The notes under the pieces: model-generated
The model's input: the letters and a program-made list of their open reading frames with translations, nothing else
What the model was told of the DNA's origin: nothing
The model's database searches: none
Translations under genes and position numbers: made by a program
Shown: positions 1-12,049 of the stretch, one piece after another
Numbering within the stretch: the stretch's first letter is position 1
Layout: the number at the start of each line of letters is the position of its first letter
Source: Bacillus crepusculi
GTDB taxonomy: Bacteria; Bacillota; Bacilli; Bacillales; Bacillaceae
NCBI RefSeq assembly: GCF_014764715.1
Contig: NZ_JACXXE010000002.1
Location: 496,001 to 560,000 of the forward strand
DNA length: 64,000 bases
Direction: 5' to 3'

Positions 1-568
1 ATATGCCGCAGATATAATGAATTTTATAATCATCACAGCCGTCTTATCTGTAGCGAACTCTGGATTATATGCATCATCACGTATGCTCTGGTCATTATCG
101 AAAGACGGAAAAGGGCCTGCTTTTACGAAAAAGCTGTCCAAGCGTAAAATTCCGATCAATGCACTATTGGTGACAATGGGCGTATCGGCTCTATCTTTGC
201 TCACTAGTGTTGTGGCACCAAAAACGGTATACGTCTGGCTCATTTCGATTTCTGGTATGGTTCTTGTTGTTGTCTGGATGTCCATTTGTTTGTCTCAGTA
301 TTTCTTTAGAAAACAATTTACGAAAGCGGGCGGAGATGTAAAGGATCTCGTCTTCCGTACACCGCTATATCCATTTGTGCCATTGGCAGGCTTTATCGCC
401 TTTGGCATCGTCCTCATCAGCTTATTCTTTATTGAGGATCAGCGAATTGGTCTTTATTGCGGAATTCCATTCATGGCCGCTTGCTACATGATTTATTATT
501 TGAAAATCAAACCGAAGGAAGATGCAAAACGGTTTGCTGAAGAGGAAGGAACCATCACAAAAACATAA
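1..568 (+). CDS. Amino-acid permease of the APC family, C-terminal part
   Basis: The reading frame is open from the first base of the window, so the start lies upstream. The visible part, about 189 residues, contains the APC-family stretch ending NSGLYASSRMLWSLS and then roughly four more hydrophobic membrane segments and a charged cytoplasmic tail. Proteins of this family exchange or symport amino acids across the membrane. B. subtilis has such a permease (YvbW) near cggR, which makes that a plausible identity, but the tail alone does not define the substrate. It ends 345 bases before cggR and is followed by a hairpin, so it is probably a separate transcription unit. Confidence 0.85.
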   Translation, partial: YAADIMNFIIITAVLSVANSGLYASSRMLWSLSKDGKGPAFTKKLSKRKIPINALLVTMGVSALSLLTSVVAPKTVYVWLISISGMVLVVVWMSICLSQYFFRKQFTKAGGDVKDLVFRTPLYPFVPLAGFIAFGIVLISLFFIEDQRIGLYCGIPFMAACYMIYYLKIKPKEDAKRFAEEEGTITKT

Positions 569-619
569 GCAGGTTTCGTCTTCCATCACGCTAAACAATA
601 CAAAAGTCTTCTTTATCAA

Positions 620-656
620 CAAAAGGTGTATGCTGGTCACTAGCATGCACCTTTTC
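620..656 (+). terminator. Hairpin terminator after the permease
   Basis: A 14-bp stem (AAAAGGTGTATGCT with AGCATGCACCTTTT, one G-T pair) and a 7-base loop. The right arm ends in four T, but there is no long T tract beyond it. It closes the permease unit. The rest of the 345-base gap up to cggR holds the cggR promoter and operator; nothing else was recognised there. Confidence 0.6.
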
Positions 657-783
657 AAAGCTGAATTCATATAATATAGAAGAAAATAAATATTTTGAAA
701 GAAATATCATCGCAAAAACCTTGATGACAAGCAGGTTATCGGTGAAAATGTGTCTATTTTTTGTCTAAATGTGTTTGTAAGAG

Positions 784-812
784 TTGAAAATGCAAGATGA
801 TCCTGTTAAAAT
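784..812 (+). promoter_or_regulatory. Sigma-A promoter of the cggR-gapA operon
   Basis: TTGAAA (784-789), a 17-base spacer and TAAAAT (807-812) preceded by TG at 804-805, giving an extended -10. It lies about 40 bases upstream of the CggR operator repeats, so a repressor bound there would block elongation or promoter clearance. Confidence 0.7.
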
Positions 813-850
813 AATTAAAGAAAGCAGGGATTGATTTTTTTTGGCTGTGG

Positions 851-886
851 CGGGACGTTTTTTGTCACAGTGGGACGTTTTTAGTC
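851..886 (+). promoter_or_regulatory. CggR operator (two direct repeats)
   Basis: Two GGGAC-N6-(T/A)GTC units with a 20-base period: GGGAC at 852 and 872, TGTC at 863 and AGTC at 883. This is the known arrangement of the B. subtilis CggR operator. Fructose-1,6-bisphosphate is known to weaken CggR cooperativity there and derepress the operon. Confidence 0.85.
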
Positions 887-913
887 CAACGTGAAAAGAA
901 AGGGTCGTTAGCC

Positions 914-1951
914 ATGAATCGTTTATTGGAAGCTCAAAAAAAATTATTACCAGATCTTCTCACAGTTATGCAAAAGCGCTACGACATTTTGCAGTACATC
1001 AGATTAGCGGAACCAATTGGTCGCAGAAGTCTTGCGACAAGTCTTGGTCTCAGTGAACGTATCTTAAGAGCTGAAGTTCAGTTCTTAAAGGAACAAAATC
1101 TGCTGGATGTCAAAACGAGCGGTATGATGCTGACGACTGAAGGTCATGCTTTGCTTGAAATGCTTGAAGGAATGATGAAGGACGTTTTAGGTTTAACCTT
1201 TTTGGAAAATACATTAAAGAGGAAATTAGGCCTGGAAGAAGTCATCATTGTTTCTGGTGACAGCGATGAATCCCCGTGGGTGAAGCAAGAAATGGGAAGA
1301 GCTGCTGTCCAATGTATGAAAAAAAGGTTTACTGGAAATAATATCGTCGCCGTCACTGGCGGAACGACGATGGAAGCTGTTGCCGAAATGATGACCCCTG
1401 ATGCCAAAAATCGCGACATGATGTTTGTCCCTGCGAGAGGCGGTCTTGGGGAGAATGTAAAAAATCAGGCAAACACCATTTGTGCCCACATGGCTGAAAA
1501 AGCTTCCGGTACTTACAAACTGCTGTTTGTTCCAGGACAGCTGTCAGAAGGTGCTTACTCTTCCATTATTGAAGAGCCGTCCGTCAAAGAAGTGCTTCAA
1601 ACAATTAAATCATCCACGATGCTTATTCATGGAATCGGTGAAGCAAAAACAATGGCGATGAGACGAAACACACCCGCTGAAGATTTAAAAAAGATTGATG
1701 AGCATGACGCAGTGACAGAGGCTTTTGGCTATTACTTTAATCGTGATGGCGAGGTCGTCCACAAAGTGCACTCCGTCGGCATGCAGCTAGATGATTTAGA
1801 AAGCATTCCACACATCATTGCTGTTGCAGGTGGATCATCAAAGGCTGGGGCCATTGAAGCTTATTTCAAAAAACCCCGCCGAACGGTTCTCGTCACAGAC
1901 GAAGGAGCCGCAAAAGAGTTATTAAGGGAGTCAATAGATCCCTCAATATAA
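914..1951 (+). CDS. cggR: Central glycolytic genes regulator CggR
   Basis: 345 residues, close to the 340 of B. subtilis CggR. The N-terminal winged helix-turn-helix spans about residues 30-65 (GRRSLATSLGLSERILRAEV). A SorC-type sugar-phosphate-binding domain follows, with its glycine-rich VTGGTTM region near residue 155 and AGGSSK near the C-terminus. The protein represses its own operon, and fructose-1,6-bisphosphate is the known inducer. It is first in the operon, 31 bases before gapA; in B. subtilis the mRNA is cleaved near this junction so that cggR is made at much lower level than gapA. The ATG is preceded by a weak AAAGGG site. Confidence 0.97.
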   Translation: MNRLLEAQKKLLPDLLTVMQKRYDILQYIRLAEPIGRRSLATSLGLSERILRAEVQFLKEQNLLDVKTSGMMLTTEGHALLEMLEGMMKDVLGLTFLENTLKRKLGLEEVIIVSGDSDESPWVKQEMGRAAVQCMKKRFTGNNIVAVTGGTTMEAVAEMMTPDAKNRDMMFVPARGGLGENVKNQANTICAHMAEKASGTYKLLFVPGQLSEGAYSSIIEEPSVKEVLQTIKSSTMLIHGIGEAKTMAMRRNTPAEDLKKIDEHDAVTEAFGYYFNRDGEVVHKVHSVGMQLDDLESIPHIIAVAGGSSKAGAIEAYFKKPRRTVLVTDEGAAKELLRESIDPSI

Positions 1952-1982
1952 AACATTGTGACCTATAAAAGGAGGAAACATC

Positions 1983-2990
1983 ATGGCAGTAAAAGTCGGT
2001 ATTAACGGATTTGGACGTATTGGACGTAACGTATTTCGTGCAGCATTAAACAATCCTGAAGTTGAGGTAGTAGCGGTTAACGATCTAACAGACGCTAACA
2101 TGCTTGCACACCTTTTACAATATGACTCTGTTCACGGAAAACTAGATGCAGAGGTTTCTGTAGACGGTACGAACTTAGTAGTGAACGGTAAAACAATCGA
2201 AGTATCAGCTGAGCGTGACCCTGCGAAATTAAGCTGGGGTAAACAAGGCGTAGAAATCGTTGTTGAATCTACTGGATTCTTCACAAAACGTGCAGACGCT
2301 GCTAAACACTTAGAAGCTGGCGCTAAAAAAGTCATCATCTCTGCTCCTGCTAACGAAGAAGATATCACAATTGTTATGGGTGTAAACGAAGACAAATACG
2401 ATGCAGCTAGCCACGATGTCATCTCTAATGCATCTTGTACAACAAACTGCTTAGCTCCATTTGCAAAAGTACTTAACGATAAATTTGGTATCAAACGCGG
2501 TATGATGACAACTGTTCACTCATACACAAATGACCAACAAATTCTTGATCTTCCGCACAAAGACTACCGTCGTGCTCGTGCAGCTGCGGAAAACATCATC
2601 CCAACTTCTACAGGTGCTGCGAAAGCTGTTTCACTTGTATTGCCTGAACTTAAAGGTAAATTAAACGGTGGCGCTATGCGTGTTCCAACACCTAACGTTT
2701 CTTTAGTTGATCTTGTTGCTGAATTAAATCAAGATGTGACAGCTGAAGACGTAAATGCAGCACTTAAAGAAGCGGCTGAAGGAGAACTTAAAGGAATCCT
2801 TGGCTACAGCGAAGAGCCATTAGTATCTGGTGACTACAATGGTAATGCAAACTCTTCAACAATCGATGCTCTTTCTACAATGGTAATGGAAGGCAGCATG
2901 GTGAAAGTCATTTCTTGGTACGATAACGAGAGTGGATATTCTCACCGCGTTGTTGACCTTGCAGCTTACATTGCAAAACAAGGTCTTTAA
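1983..2990 (+). CDS. gapA: Glyceraldehyde-3-phosphate dehydrogenase (NAD, glycolytic)
   Basis: 335 residues, the normal length. It oxidises glyceraldehyde-3-phosphate to 1,3-bisphosphoglycerate with NAD. The N-terminal Rossmann motif [10 protein letters not shown] and the catalytic-cysteine motif [12 protein letters not shown] (Cys near residue 152) are both present, as is the C-terminal [13 protein letters not shown] signature. A strong AAAGGAGG site lies 7-8 bases before the ATG. Codon use is strongly biased towards preferred codons, as expected of a very highly expressed gene. Being directly after cggR, and not beside a biosynthetic operon, marks it as the glycolytic paralogue and not gapB. 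Confidence 0.98.
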   Translation: MAVKVGINGFGRIGRNVFRAALNNPEVEVVAVNDLTDANMLAHLLQYDSVHGKLDAEVSVDGTNLVVNGKTIEVSAERDPAKLSWGKQGVEIVVESTGFFTKRADAAKHLEAGAKKVIISAPANEEDITIVMGVNEDKYDAASHDVISNASCTTNCLAPFAKVLNDKFGIKRGMMTTVHSYTNDQQILDLPHKDYRRARAAAENIIPTSTGAAKAVSLVLPELKGKLNGGAMRVPTPNVSLVDLVAELNQDVTAEDVNAALKEAAEGELKGILGYSEEPLVSGDYNGNANSSTIDALSTMVMEGSMVKVISWYDNESGYSHRVVDLAAYIAKQGL

Positions 2991-3052
2991 TTTCTCACAC
3001 TGAAGGAACTCACTTGGTTCTTTCCTAGAGACACGATATAATGAAGACGGAC

Positions 3053-3085
3053 AAGGGAAGGGGAAGCATCCCTTTCCCTTTTTCT
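3053..3085 (+). terminator. Partial terminator between gapA and pgk
   Basis: An 11-bp stem (AAGGGAAGGGG with CCCTTTCCCTT, one G-T pair), a 6-base loop and a T-rich tail. It would end the short cggR-gapA transcript, with read-through producing the six-gene message, as described for B. subtilis. Confidence 0.75.
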
Positions 3086-3117
3086 CTGTATTTATCCGTT
3101 CTGCACGATTTCTCGTT

Positions 3118-3147
3118 TTGATGAGGGCAAAATGGGAAAAGGATAAA
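3118..3147 (+). promoter_or_regulatory. Possible pgk-operon promoter
   Basis: TTGATG (3118-3123) and GATAAA (3142-3147) are separated by 18 bases. A constitutive promoter upstream of pgk is known in B. subtilis, but this -10 match is weak. Confidence 0.35.
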
Positions 3148-3203
3148 GAGAGACTTGTCCAATGCGTAAGGAAACCAGAATAAAGGAGGATCTCTTGACG
3201 AGC

Positions 3204-4388
3204 ATGAATAAGAAATCAGTAAAAGACATTGACGTAAAAGGTAAAGTTGTGTTCTGCCGCGTAGATTTTAACGTTCCAATGAAGGACGGAAAAGTGACGG
3301 ATGATACTCGTATTCGCGCAGCATTACCAACGATTGAGTATTTAACAGGACAAGGCGCAAAGGTACTACTAGCTAGTCATTTGGGTCGTCCTAAAGGTCA
3401 AGTTACTGAAGAACTGCGTCTGACACCTGTAGCAAAACGTCTGCAAGAGCTTCTTGGACAAGAAGTGAAAAAAGCGGATGAAGCATACGGTGATAACGTG
3501 AAAAAGCAAATCTCTGACTTAAAAGAAGGAGATGTGCTAGTGCTTGAAAACGTTCGTTTCTATCCTGGTGAAGAAAAGAACGATCCTGAATTATCAAAAG
3601 CGTTTGCTGATTTAGCCGATGTGTATGTCAATGATGCGTTCGGTGCTGCACACCGTGCACATGCATCCACAGCTGGTATTGCAGCGTATCTTCCGGCTGT
3701 TTCAGGCTTCCTCATGCAAAAAGAGCTTGAGGTTCTAGGAAAAGCCATTTCAAACCCTGATCGCCCATTTACAGCGATTATCGGTGGGGCAAAAGTAAAG
3801 GATAAAATCGGTGTGATTGAAAGTCTTCTTGATAAAGTGGACAACCTGATCATCGGCGGCGGACTTGCTTATACATTTGTAAAAGCACTCGGCCACGAAG
3901 TAGGGAAATCTCTATTAGAAGAAGACAAAGTAGATTTAGCGAAATCCTTTATGGACCGTGCAAAAGAAAAAGGCGTGAACTTCCTGATTCCAACAGATGT
4001 TCTGGTAGCCGACGACTTTTCAAATGATGCGAATACAAGCATTGTGCCAATCTCTGAAATTCCAAGTGATCTAGAAGCACTTGATATTGGAACAGAGACA
4101 AGAGAGAAGTATGCTGATGTCATTAAAAACAGCAAACTTGTTGTCTGGAACGGACCAATGGGTGTATTTGAAATCGATGCATTCGCTAAAGGAACAAAAG
4201 CAATCGCAGAAGCACTGGCAGAAGCAAAAGATACATATTCTGTCATTGGCGGTGGAGATTCAGCAGCAGCTGTTGAGAAATTTGGTCTTGCCGATCAGAT
4301 GAGCCATATTTCTACAGGCGGCGGCGCTTCACTTGAATTTATGGAAGGCAAAGAACTTCCAGGTGTGACTGCATTAAACGATAAATAA
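3204..4388 (+). CDS. pgk: Phosphoglycerate kinase
   Basis: 394 residues from ATG 3204, exactly the B. subtilis length; the protein begins [14 protein letters not shown]. It transfers phosphate from 1,3-bisphosphoglycerate to ADP. The substrate-binding RVDFNVPM segment is near the N-terminus, and the nucleotide-binding GGGDSAAA and [11 protein letters not shown] motifs are near the C-terminus. The AAAGGAGGA site at 3182-3190 is 13 bases from this ATG and only 4 from a TTG at 3195, so a three-residue longer form starting at the TTG is possible. The in-frame ATG at 3162 lies upstream of the ribosome-binding site and is rejected as the start. Confidence 0.97.
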   Translation: MNKKSVKDIDVKGKVVFCRVDFNVPMKDGKVTDDTRIRAALPTIEYLTGQGAKVLLASHLGRPKGQVTEELRLTPVAKRLQELLGQEVKKADEAYGDNVKKQISDLKEGDVLVLENVRFYPGEEKNDPELSKAFADLADVYVNDAFGAAHRAHASTAGIAAYLPAVSGFLMQKELEVLGKAISNPDRPFTAIIGGAKVKDKIGVIESLLDKVDNLIIGGGLAYTFVKALGHEVGKSLLEEDKVDLAKSFMDRAKEKGVNFLIPTDVLVADDFSNDANTSIVPISEIPSDLEALDIGTETREKYADVIKNSKLVVWNGPMGVFEIDAFAKGTKAIAEALAEAKDTYSVIGGGDSAAAVEKFGLADQMSHISTGGGASLEFMEGKELPGVTALNDK

Positions 4389-6708
<2,320 letters not shown>

Positions 6709-6717
6709 AAAAATTGA

Positions 6718-8031
<1,314 letters not shown>

Positions 8032-8042
8032 TGTTAGTAGCG

Positions 8043-8090
8043 CGCTGCGTTCCGCTCTTTTATGAGAGTGGACGCAGCGTTTTTTTTTTT
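8043..8090 (+). terminator. Terminator of the glycolytic operon
   Basis: Hairpin with a CGCTGCGT...ACGCAGCG stem extended by CTCT/AGAG across small internal mismatches, followed by ten or more T. It ends transcription coming from eno. Confidence 0.93.
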
Positions 8091-8150
8091 GTGTTCATTA
8101 AGTATTCCATTTGTCATATCCTATTTTTGTAAAAAGTAATTCTTCTGTCA

Positions 8151-8180
8151 TTGAGAAGCTGGCAAAAATGCCAATATATA
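8151..8180 (+). promoter_or_regulatory. Promoter with a palindromic spacer, upstream of the accessory cassette
   Basis: TTGAGA (8151-8156), an 18-base spacer and TATATA (8175-8180). The spacer contains a perfect palindrome TGGCA-AAAA-TGCCA (8160-8173), well placed to bind a repressor or activator. A leader of about 95 bases follows before the first gene at 8282. Confidence 0.5.
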
Positions 8181-8281
8181 AGAAAGAAATCATGAAAAAA
8201 TTTCTAAAAATATGAATCATTTTGAACTTATGTTTCATGTATGAAGGTGCTATTGTTTTACATATATTAGGAGGTGTTGAG

Positions 8282-8548
8282 ATGCTGAATGCTTTTAGTC
8301 TTCGTTTCCCTGTAAGTGTGTACATGTATGTACTGCATTTATTGGCAGCCTATGATGAAAAGAAGCAACGAATCCTAACTTCTCAGAATGCACAGAAAAA
8401 TTCATTTTGGATTTATGTTCTTGCAGTTATTTTAGGTGTGGTGACATTTGCAGCACTCGTTTGGGCATGCAAAACATTTGGAAAAGGCTCTAAATTTGCA
8501 GGGCAATTCAAGTTTTTAGGCATGTACATTAAAATCAAATGCGGTTGA
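8282..8548 (+). CDS. Small cationic membrane peptide, possible bacteriocin or signal precursor
   Basis: 88 residues. The strong AGGAGGTG site at 8270-8277 fixes the ATG at 8282; an upstream TTG in frame has no such site. No family was recognised. A 38-residue N-terminal part ending in a charged DEKKQR region is followed by a hydrophobic segment (about residues 43-63, WIYVLAVILGVVTFAALVW) and a basic tail rich in Gly, Lys and Phe that ends in Cys-Gly. The gene heads a tightly packed row of ABC-transporter and M50-protease genes, the setting typical of a ribosomal peptide that is processed and exported. That role is inference; it could also be a small structural or immunity membrane protein. 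Confidence 0.6.
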   Translation: MLNAFSLRFPVSVYMYVLHLLAAYDEKKQRILTSQNAQKNSFWIYVLAVILGVVTFAALVWACKTFGKGSKFAGQFKFLGMYIKIKCG

Positions 8549-8630
8549 GTTTTTAGCAGATATAAGGAACAGATGACGAGATCATGAAGTGGAGTCATCT
8601 GTTCTATCTGAAACAAACGGAGGAAGCATG

Positions 8631-9398
8631 ATGCTGACATTACAATTAAAAGAAAAAACGTATAGCCGCACCTTTTCTCTCCGCAATATTCAAATGAATG
8701 TGGAGAAAGGAAGGACGATGCTTCTTTTGGGGCATAATGGTGCAGGAAAAACGACGATCATTCAATCCATGTTTGGGCTGACACCATTTACAGGGTGCGT
8801 ATCCTTAAATGGTCAACAGCTGAACTTTCAATCCTCAGCACATATCTCCCTTTTGAAAGAACATGTTTCCTATATTCCTGATGACCATGCGTTGTTCGAT
8901 TATTTAACGCCAAGAGAATATTTTCAATTACTCCAGCTACCACATGAGCAAGATGTCGCGCGAGAAGAGACTTTTATCGATCTATTCGAGCTAAGCCCGT
9001 ATATGGATCAGCCAATCGCTCAACTGTCCCATGGCAATCAAAAGAAAACGCAGATCATTTCACAGCTCCTCAGGCCATGCGATTATTATGTGTTCGACGA
9101 GCCAACGAATGGGCTTGATCCAGATATGATGATCATCTTAAGAAAGGTGCTCATGAAGCTGAGAGATCAAGGTGCAGGTATCCTCATTTCAACCCATCAT
9201 TTGAGCTTTGGTGAGACATTGTATGATCACCTCATGATCTTAAGAAATGGTGATGTAAAGCTAGATATGACTCGTCAAGAAACAAGTCAGACATTTTCTC
9301 AACAAGCACTTGAGGACATTTATAAAGAAGTGAATCGAGACTACTATATTGAGGTGGAGAGGTTACTCAATGATTTGGACACGACACGTTCTTCATAA
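8631..9398 (+). CDS. ABC transporter ATPase of the accessory cassette
   Basis: 255 residues. It contains Walker A GHNGAGKTT (near residue 35), a variant signature LSHGNQKKT in place of LSGGQ, Walker B YYVFDEPTNGLDPD and the H-loop STHH. These features resemble the exporter-type ATPases that serve lipid and peptide exporters (EcsA and SkfE type). It should power the permease encoded next to it, with which it overlaps by 29 bases. GGAGGA at 8619-8624 favours ATG 8631; ATG 8628 directly before it is the alternative. The substrate is unknown; the peptide encoded at 8282-8548 is the natural candidate. Confidence 0.9.
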   Translation: MLTLQLKEKTYSRTFSLRNIQMNVEKGRTMLLLGHNGAGKTTIIQSMFGLTPFTGCVSLNGQQLNFQSSAHISLLKEHVSYIPDDHALFDYLTPREYFQLLQLPHEQDVAREETFIDLFELSPYMDQPIAQLSHGNQKKTQIISQLLRPCDYYVFDEPTNGLDPDMMIILRKVLMKLRDQGAGILISTHHLSFGETLYDHLMILRNGDVKLDMTRQETSQTFSQQALEDIYKEVNRDYYIEVERLLNDLDTTRSS

Positions 9399-10767
9399 AA
9401 TAGAATGGGGGATGCTGGCAACAAGAGGAAAGCAGCTTGGAAAGAAGTATCCTTTACAGCTTCTCACAGCAGCCGTTTTTTTCTTGCTGATGTATGCCAT
9501 GTATGTCGTCATGAGCTTGCGCTTTTTCATGCAGACAGGAGATAGCGAGCCAACTGCTTTATACCTCCAGTTTGTCAAAATATCACTCATCCTTTTGGGG
9601 GCAGGCATTGTTTTTTCCCGTCATAAAATGAAGCGTCAGGAATATCAATTCTACTTTTTGAACAGTGCGATGCAAAGTGTGTCATTTGTCCTTTGTGTGT
9701 ATTTCTTTCCAGTGGTCTTTTGCTTCCTTGTGCTTGGACTGCTTTTTTTACCGATTGTATTAGGACTTTTGATCAGCGGCGTTACACCATCTCTGTATTG
9801 GATGATGGTTGTGTGCATCACTTGCTGTGTATTGGCGCTGTATGCGCTCGCTTCTTGGATGCTGATGCGAATTGGTGTGAGCCGTGTTGTATCGAAAACA
9901 AAAGAGCATTTGCTGCTGCAAACGCTCGGTTTTGCGCTGCTTAACGTATTGGTGTTTCTCCTTTTTCAAAAAGCGATTGAGATGATTCGCATATGGCCGT
10001 CTGTCTATTTCGTGCTTCTTCTGATCTTATTATGCGCGGGATGGCTATGGCTGAAGGGGTTGGCGGCTTGTTATGTCAACCGGATGTTTTTGCAGCTGAA
10101 AGCAGAGGTGAAGTCGTTTTCTTACAACAAAATCAGAACGCAATCTTCATTTCTGACTCATCTGCGGCAGGAATTTGTTTATTTTAGCCGATCAGCTGTT
10201 TTTAAAGAACAGGGCATTTTGTTTCTATTTCTTGTTTGTTTGACGGCGGGGCTGCCAGTTGTTTTTTCTCCGGCAGAAACTGGCTGGCTGTATGCCTTTC
10301 TTGTACAGTTTGCGCTAAAGGAGATATTGGTGATGCTGCCGCTGATGATTGGCAGGGAATATCATTTGAATCAACGAGCCATCTTTATGTTCGATACATC
10401 TAAGGGCACTTATTTATCATCGAGAATTTTATTTTATTACGCAATCAATTTGCTGACATACTTTGTGTATATTGGGCTCGTTTATTTGGTGACAGGTATT
10501 GAAAGTGAAGGTCAAGGTCTGGCGAGCTTGTCTATTTTATTGATCACAGTGATGGCTGCATGTGTAGGGTTTGTTGTGAAAATCAATGAGTTTAATAAGC
10601 TGTTTGTCATCCTGATGATGATTGCTGTATTCAGCTTCATCGATATGCTTTTATTAGAGTGGCTTTCAGCAGATTTCTATCTTCTCGCCATCGCCTATTT
10701 GATTGGATCACTCGCATTCTTCAGCTGTATATATGCTGCTATGTTAAAGAGGCCAGTGCTGCGATGA
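9370..10767 (+). CDS. Large ABC permease of the accessory cassette
   Basis: 465 residues with about ten to twelve hydrophobic segments and no signal peptide, similar in size and layout to EcsB/SkfF-type permeases. ATG 9370 is chosen because it follows AGGTGGAGAGG by 7 bases; an in-frame TTG at 9349 lies upstream of that site. The gene overlaps the ATPase gene by 29 bases and the next gene by 4 bases, so all three are likely translated together. It is rich in Leu, Phe, Val and aromatic residues. Partnering with the ATPase is inferred from the overlap. Confidence 0.85.
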   Translation: MIWTRHVLHKIEWGMLATRGKQLGKKYPLQLLTAAVFFLLMYAMYVVMSLRFFMQTGDSEPTALYLQFVKISLILLGAGIVFSRHKMKRQEYQFYFLNSAMQSVSFVLCVYFFPVVFCFLVLGLLFLPIVLGLLISGVTPSLYWMMVVCITCCVLALYALASWMLMRIGVSRVVSKTKEHLLLQTLGFALLNVLVFLLFQKAIEMIRIWPSVYFVLLLILLCAGWLWLKGLAACYVNRMFLQLKAEVKSFSYNKIRTQSSFLTHLRQEFVYFSRSAVFKEQGILFLFLVCLTAGLPVVFSPAETGWLYAFLVQFALKEILVMLPLMIGREYHLNQRAIFMFDTSKGTYLSSRILFYYAINLLTYFVYIGLVYLVTGIESEGQGLASLSILLITVMAACVGFVVKINEFNKLFVILMMIAVFSFIDMLLLEWLSADFYLLAIAYLIGSLAFFSCIYAAMLKRPVLR

Positions 10768-11129
10768 TGGAGCTTTTCATCAGTTTGATAGCGGTTGTGC
10801 TCATTCATGAACTCGGTCATATGCTGATGGTCATGGTGTGTAACAAGATCGAAGATAGACCATGTTTTGATTTTGTGGTGATGGTAGATTGGAAGCACGT
10901 GTCGGTCGTCCATGAAAAATTTGCCCGGCCTAGCTTCAATCTGCTGGTGGCACTTGCAGGTCCATTGTTTCCAGTGATCTGCTCTAGCATGCTTTTTTTG
11001 ATGTGGAAGCATCCATTGAGTCATCCATTGCTGCTTTTTTCTTTACTGAACACTGTGATGCTGCATCCAGCTTGCCCAGACGGAAAAAATGTGACTGCCA
11101 GCTTAAAAGAGATGAAAGGAGAGAAATAG
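10764..11129 (+). CDS. Mini M50-type membrane zinc protease
   Basis: 121 residues. The zinc-binding motif HELGH sits in the first hydrophobic segment (LIAVVLIHELGHMLM). A second hydrophobic stretch contains ALAGPLFP, and the motif NTVMLHPACPDGKN near the C-terminus matches the NxxP...DG motif of site-2 proteases, whose Asp is the third metal ligand. The protein is thus a compact version of the M50 core, much shorter than YydH or SpoIVFB. Its ATG overlaps the permease stop. In this company it probably cleaves the cassette peptide or its leader within the membrane, which is inference. Confidence 0.75.
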   Translation: MMELFISLIAVVLIHELGHMLMVMVCNKIEDRPCFDFVVMVDWKHVSVVHEKFARPSFNLLVALAGPLFPVICSSMLFLMWKHPLSHPLLLFSLLNTVMLHPACPDGKNVTASLKEMKGEK

Positions 11130-11411
11130 ATGATCAAAGTATTTCATTCGTTTTCTAGCGGCTTAACACTTGCGATGCTGTATGTATTCGCTGTGTTTAT
11201 GACCCCAGTATTTTTACTGCTGCTAGAGGTCAATCATGTTGAATCAAGTCCGACTGTGTTTGGCATGCCATTTTATATCATGAAAATTGAACAGTATCAA
11301 TTCAGTTCAGAGGCGACTCTCTTTGGCTGCATGGTCTGCTTTCTAGCTGGCGCCTTACTCTACTTCTTGATTCAATATGTCATTCACGTCGTCAAAAAGC
11401 GCAAATCATAA
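11130..11411 (+). CDS. Small two-segment membrane protein of the accessory cassette
   Basis: 93 residues, starting on the base after the stop of the M50-like gene and preceded by AAAGGAGAG. It has two hydrophobic segments (about residues 10-32 and 64-86) joined by an extracytoplasmic-looking loop, and ends VVKKRKS. No family was recognised. Last-in-row small membrane proteins of peptide clusters often give self-immunity or help export; that is the suggested but unproven role here. Confidence 0.65.
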   Translation: MIKVFHSFSSGLTLAMLYVFAVFMTPVFLLLLEVNHVESSPTVFGMPFYIMKIEQYQFSSEATLFGCMVCFLAGALLYFLIQYVIHVVKKRKS

Positions 11412-11443
11412 AAAAAGCAGGCTGAGCAACAAGTCAGTCTGCT
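11411..11443 (-). terminator. Terminator of yvbK (overlaps its 3' end)
   Basis: A 10-bp stem (AGCAGGCTGA with TCAGTCTGCT, one G-T pair) with an 8-base loop and a run of A on the plus strand, which reads as a T tract on the minus strand. It may also stop the cassette from the other side, although no T tract exists in that direction. Confidence 0.7.
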
Positions 11444-11898
11444 TGAAGAACAAGCGATAGCCGTACCATGTCCATGCATTGAATACCGTTTTCGTAGATC
11501 GGTTCATCATAATGCTTAAGGAAGAAATCATGATCAATGGACGTGAGGCGAAAGCCGCATTTTTGATAAAGTGCGAGCTGCTGAATACTAGAATTGCCTG
11601 TGCCAATTTCAATCGTATGAAAACCGGCGGCTTTGGCTTCAGCAATGGCATGGCGAATCAGCTGCTTCCCAATGCCTTTTCCTTGCCATGACTCCTTCAC
11701 GGCGACATTCATGATTTCGACTGTATACTGAGACAGAGATGAAAGAACATAGACACCAATCACTTCCTGCTCATGAAAGGCGGTATAACAAGAGCCGGAT
11801 TGCACATAGGCAAGAACCTTCTCCTTTGAAGGATCGGCTAAGAGTAAAAGGTCCATAGGGACAGATTGATCACGAGACAATGGCCGAATTTGTATCAT
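11434..11898 (-). CDS. yvbK: GNAT-family N-acetyltransferase YvbK
   Basis: 154 residues. The acetyl-CoA-binding motif of the GNAT fold shows as VKESWQGKGIGKQLIRHAI, followed by the usual GTGNSSIQQLALYQKCGFRLTSID segment. The substrate is unknown. ATG 11898 lies 8 bases after AAAGGA; upstream in-frame starts have no ribosome-binding site. In B. subtilis yvbK directly follows eno; here the five-gene cassette separates them. Confidence 0.88.
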   Translation of the reverse strand: MIQIRPLSRDQSVPMDLLLLADPSKEKVLAYVQSGSCYTAFHEQEVIGVYVLSSLSQYTVEIMNVAVKESWQGKGIGKQLIRHAIAEAKAAGFHTIEIGTGNSSIQQLALYQKCGFRLTSIDHDFFLKHYDEPIYENGIQCMDMVRLSLVLQAD

Positions 11899-12049
11899 TT
11901 TTTTCATCCTTTCTATTCTTTCATATCCTCTTGTTTGACACCCTATCATGGAACCTCTATTCACATCGGTTAAAGCCAAACAGGTTTTCACATATCAAGG
12001 GAATATTCACATCAGATTGGCAGACACTATGAAAAAAGGAGGGTGTCTG

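Noticed and set aside
3162..3203. A longer pgk start
   Set aside because: It lies upstream of the AAAGGAGGA site and would add residues not found in phosphoglycerate kinases.
8190..8213. A seven-codon leader peptide (MKKFLKI) before the cassette
   Set aside because: No ribosome-binding site and no attenuator-like terminator after it.
10659..10763. An N-terminal extension of the M50-like gene
   Set aside because: It lies wholly inside the permease gene; the ATG at 10764 overlapping the permease stop gives the expected short N-terminus before the HELGH segment.
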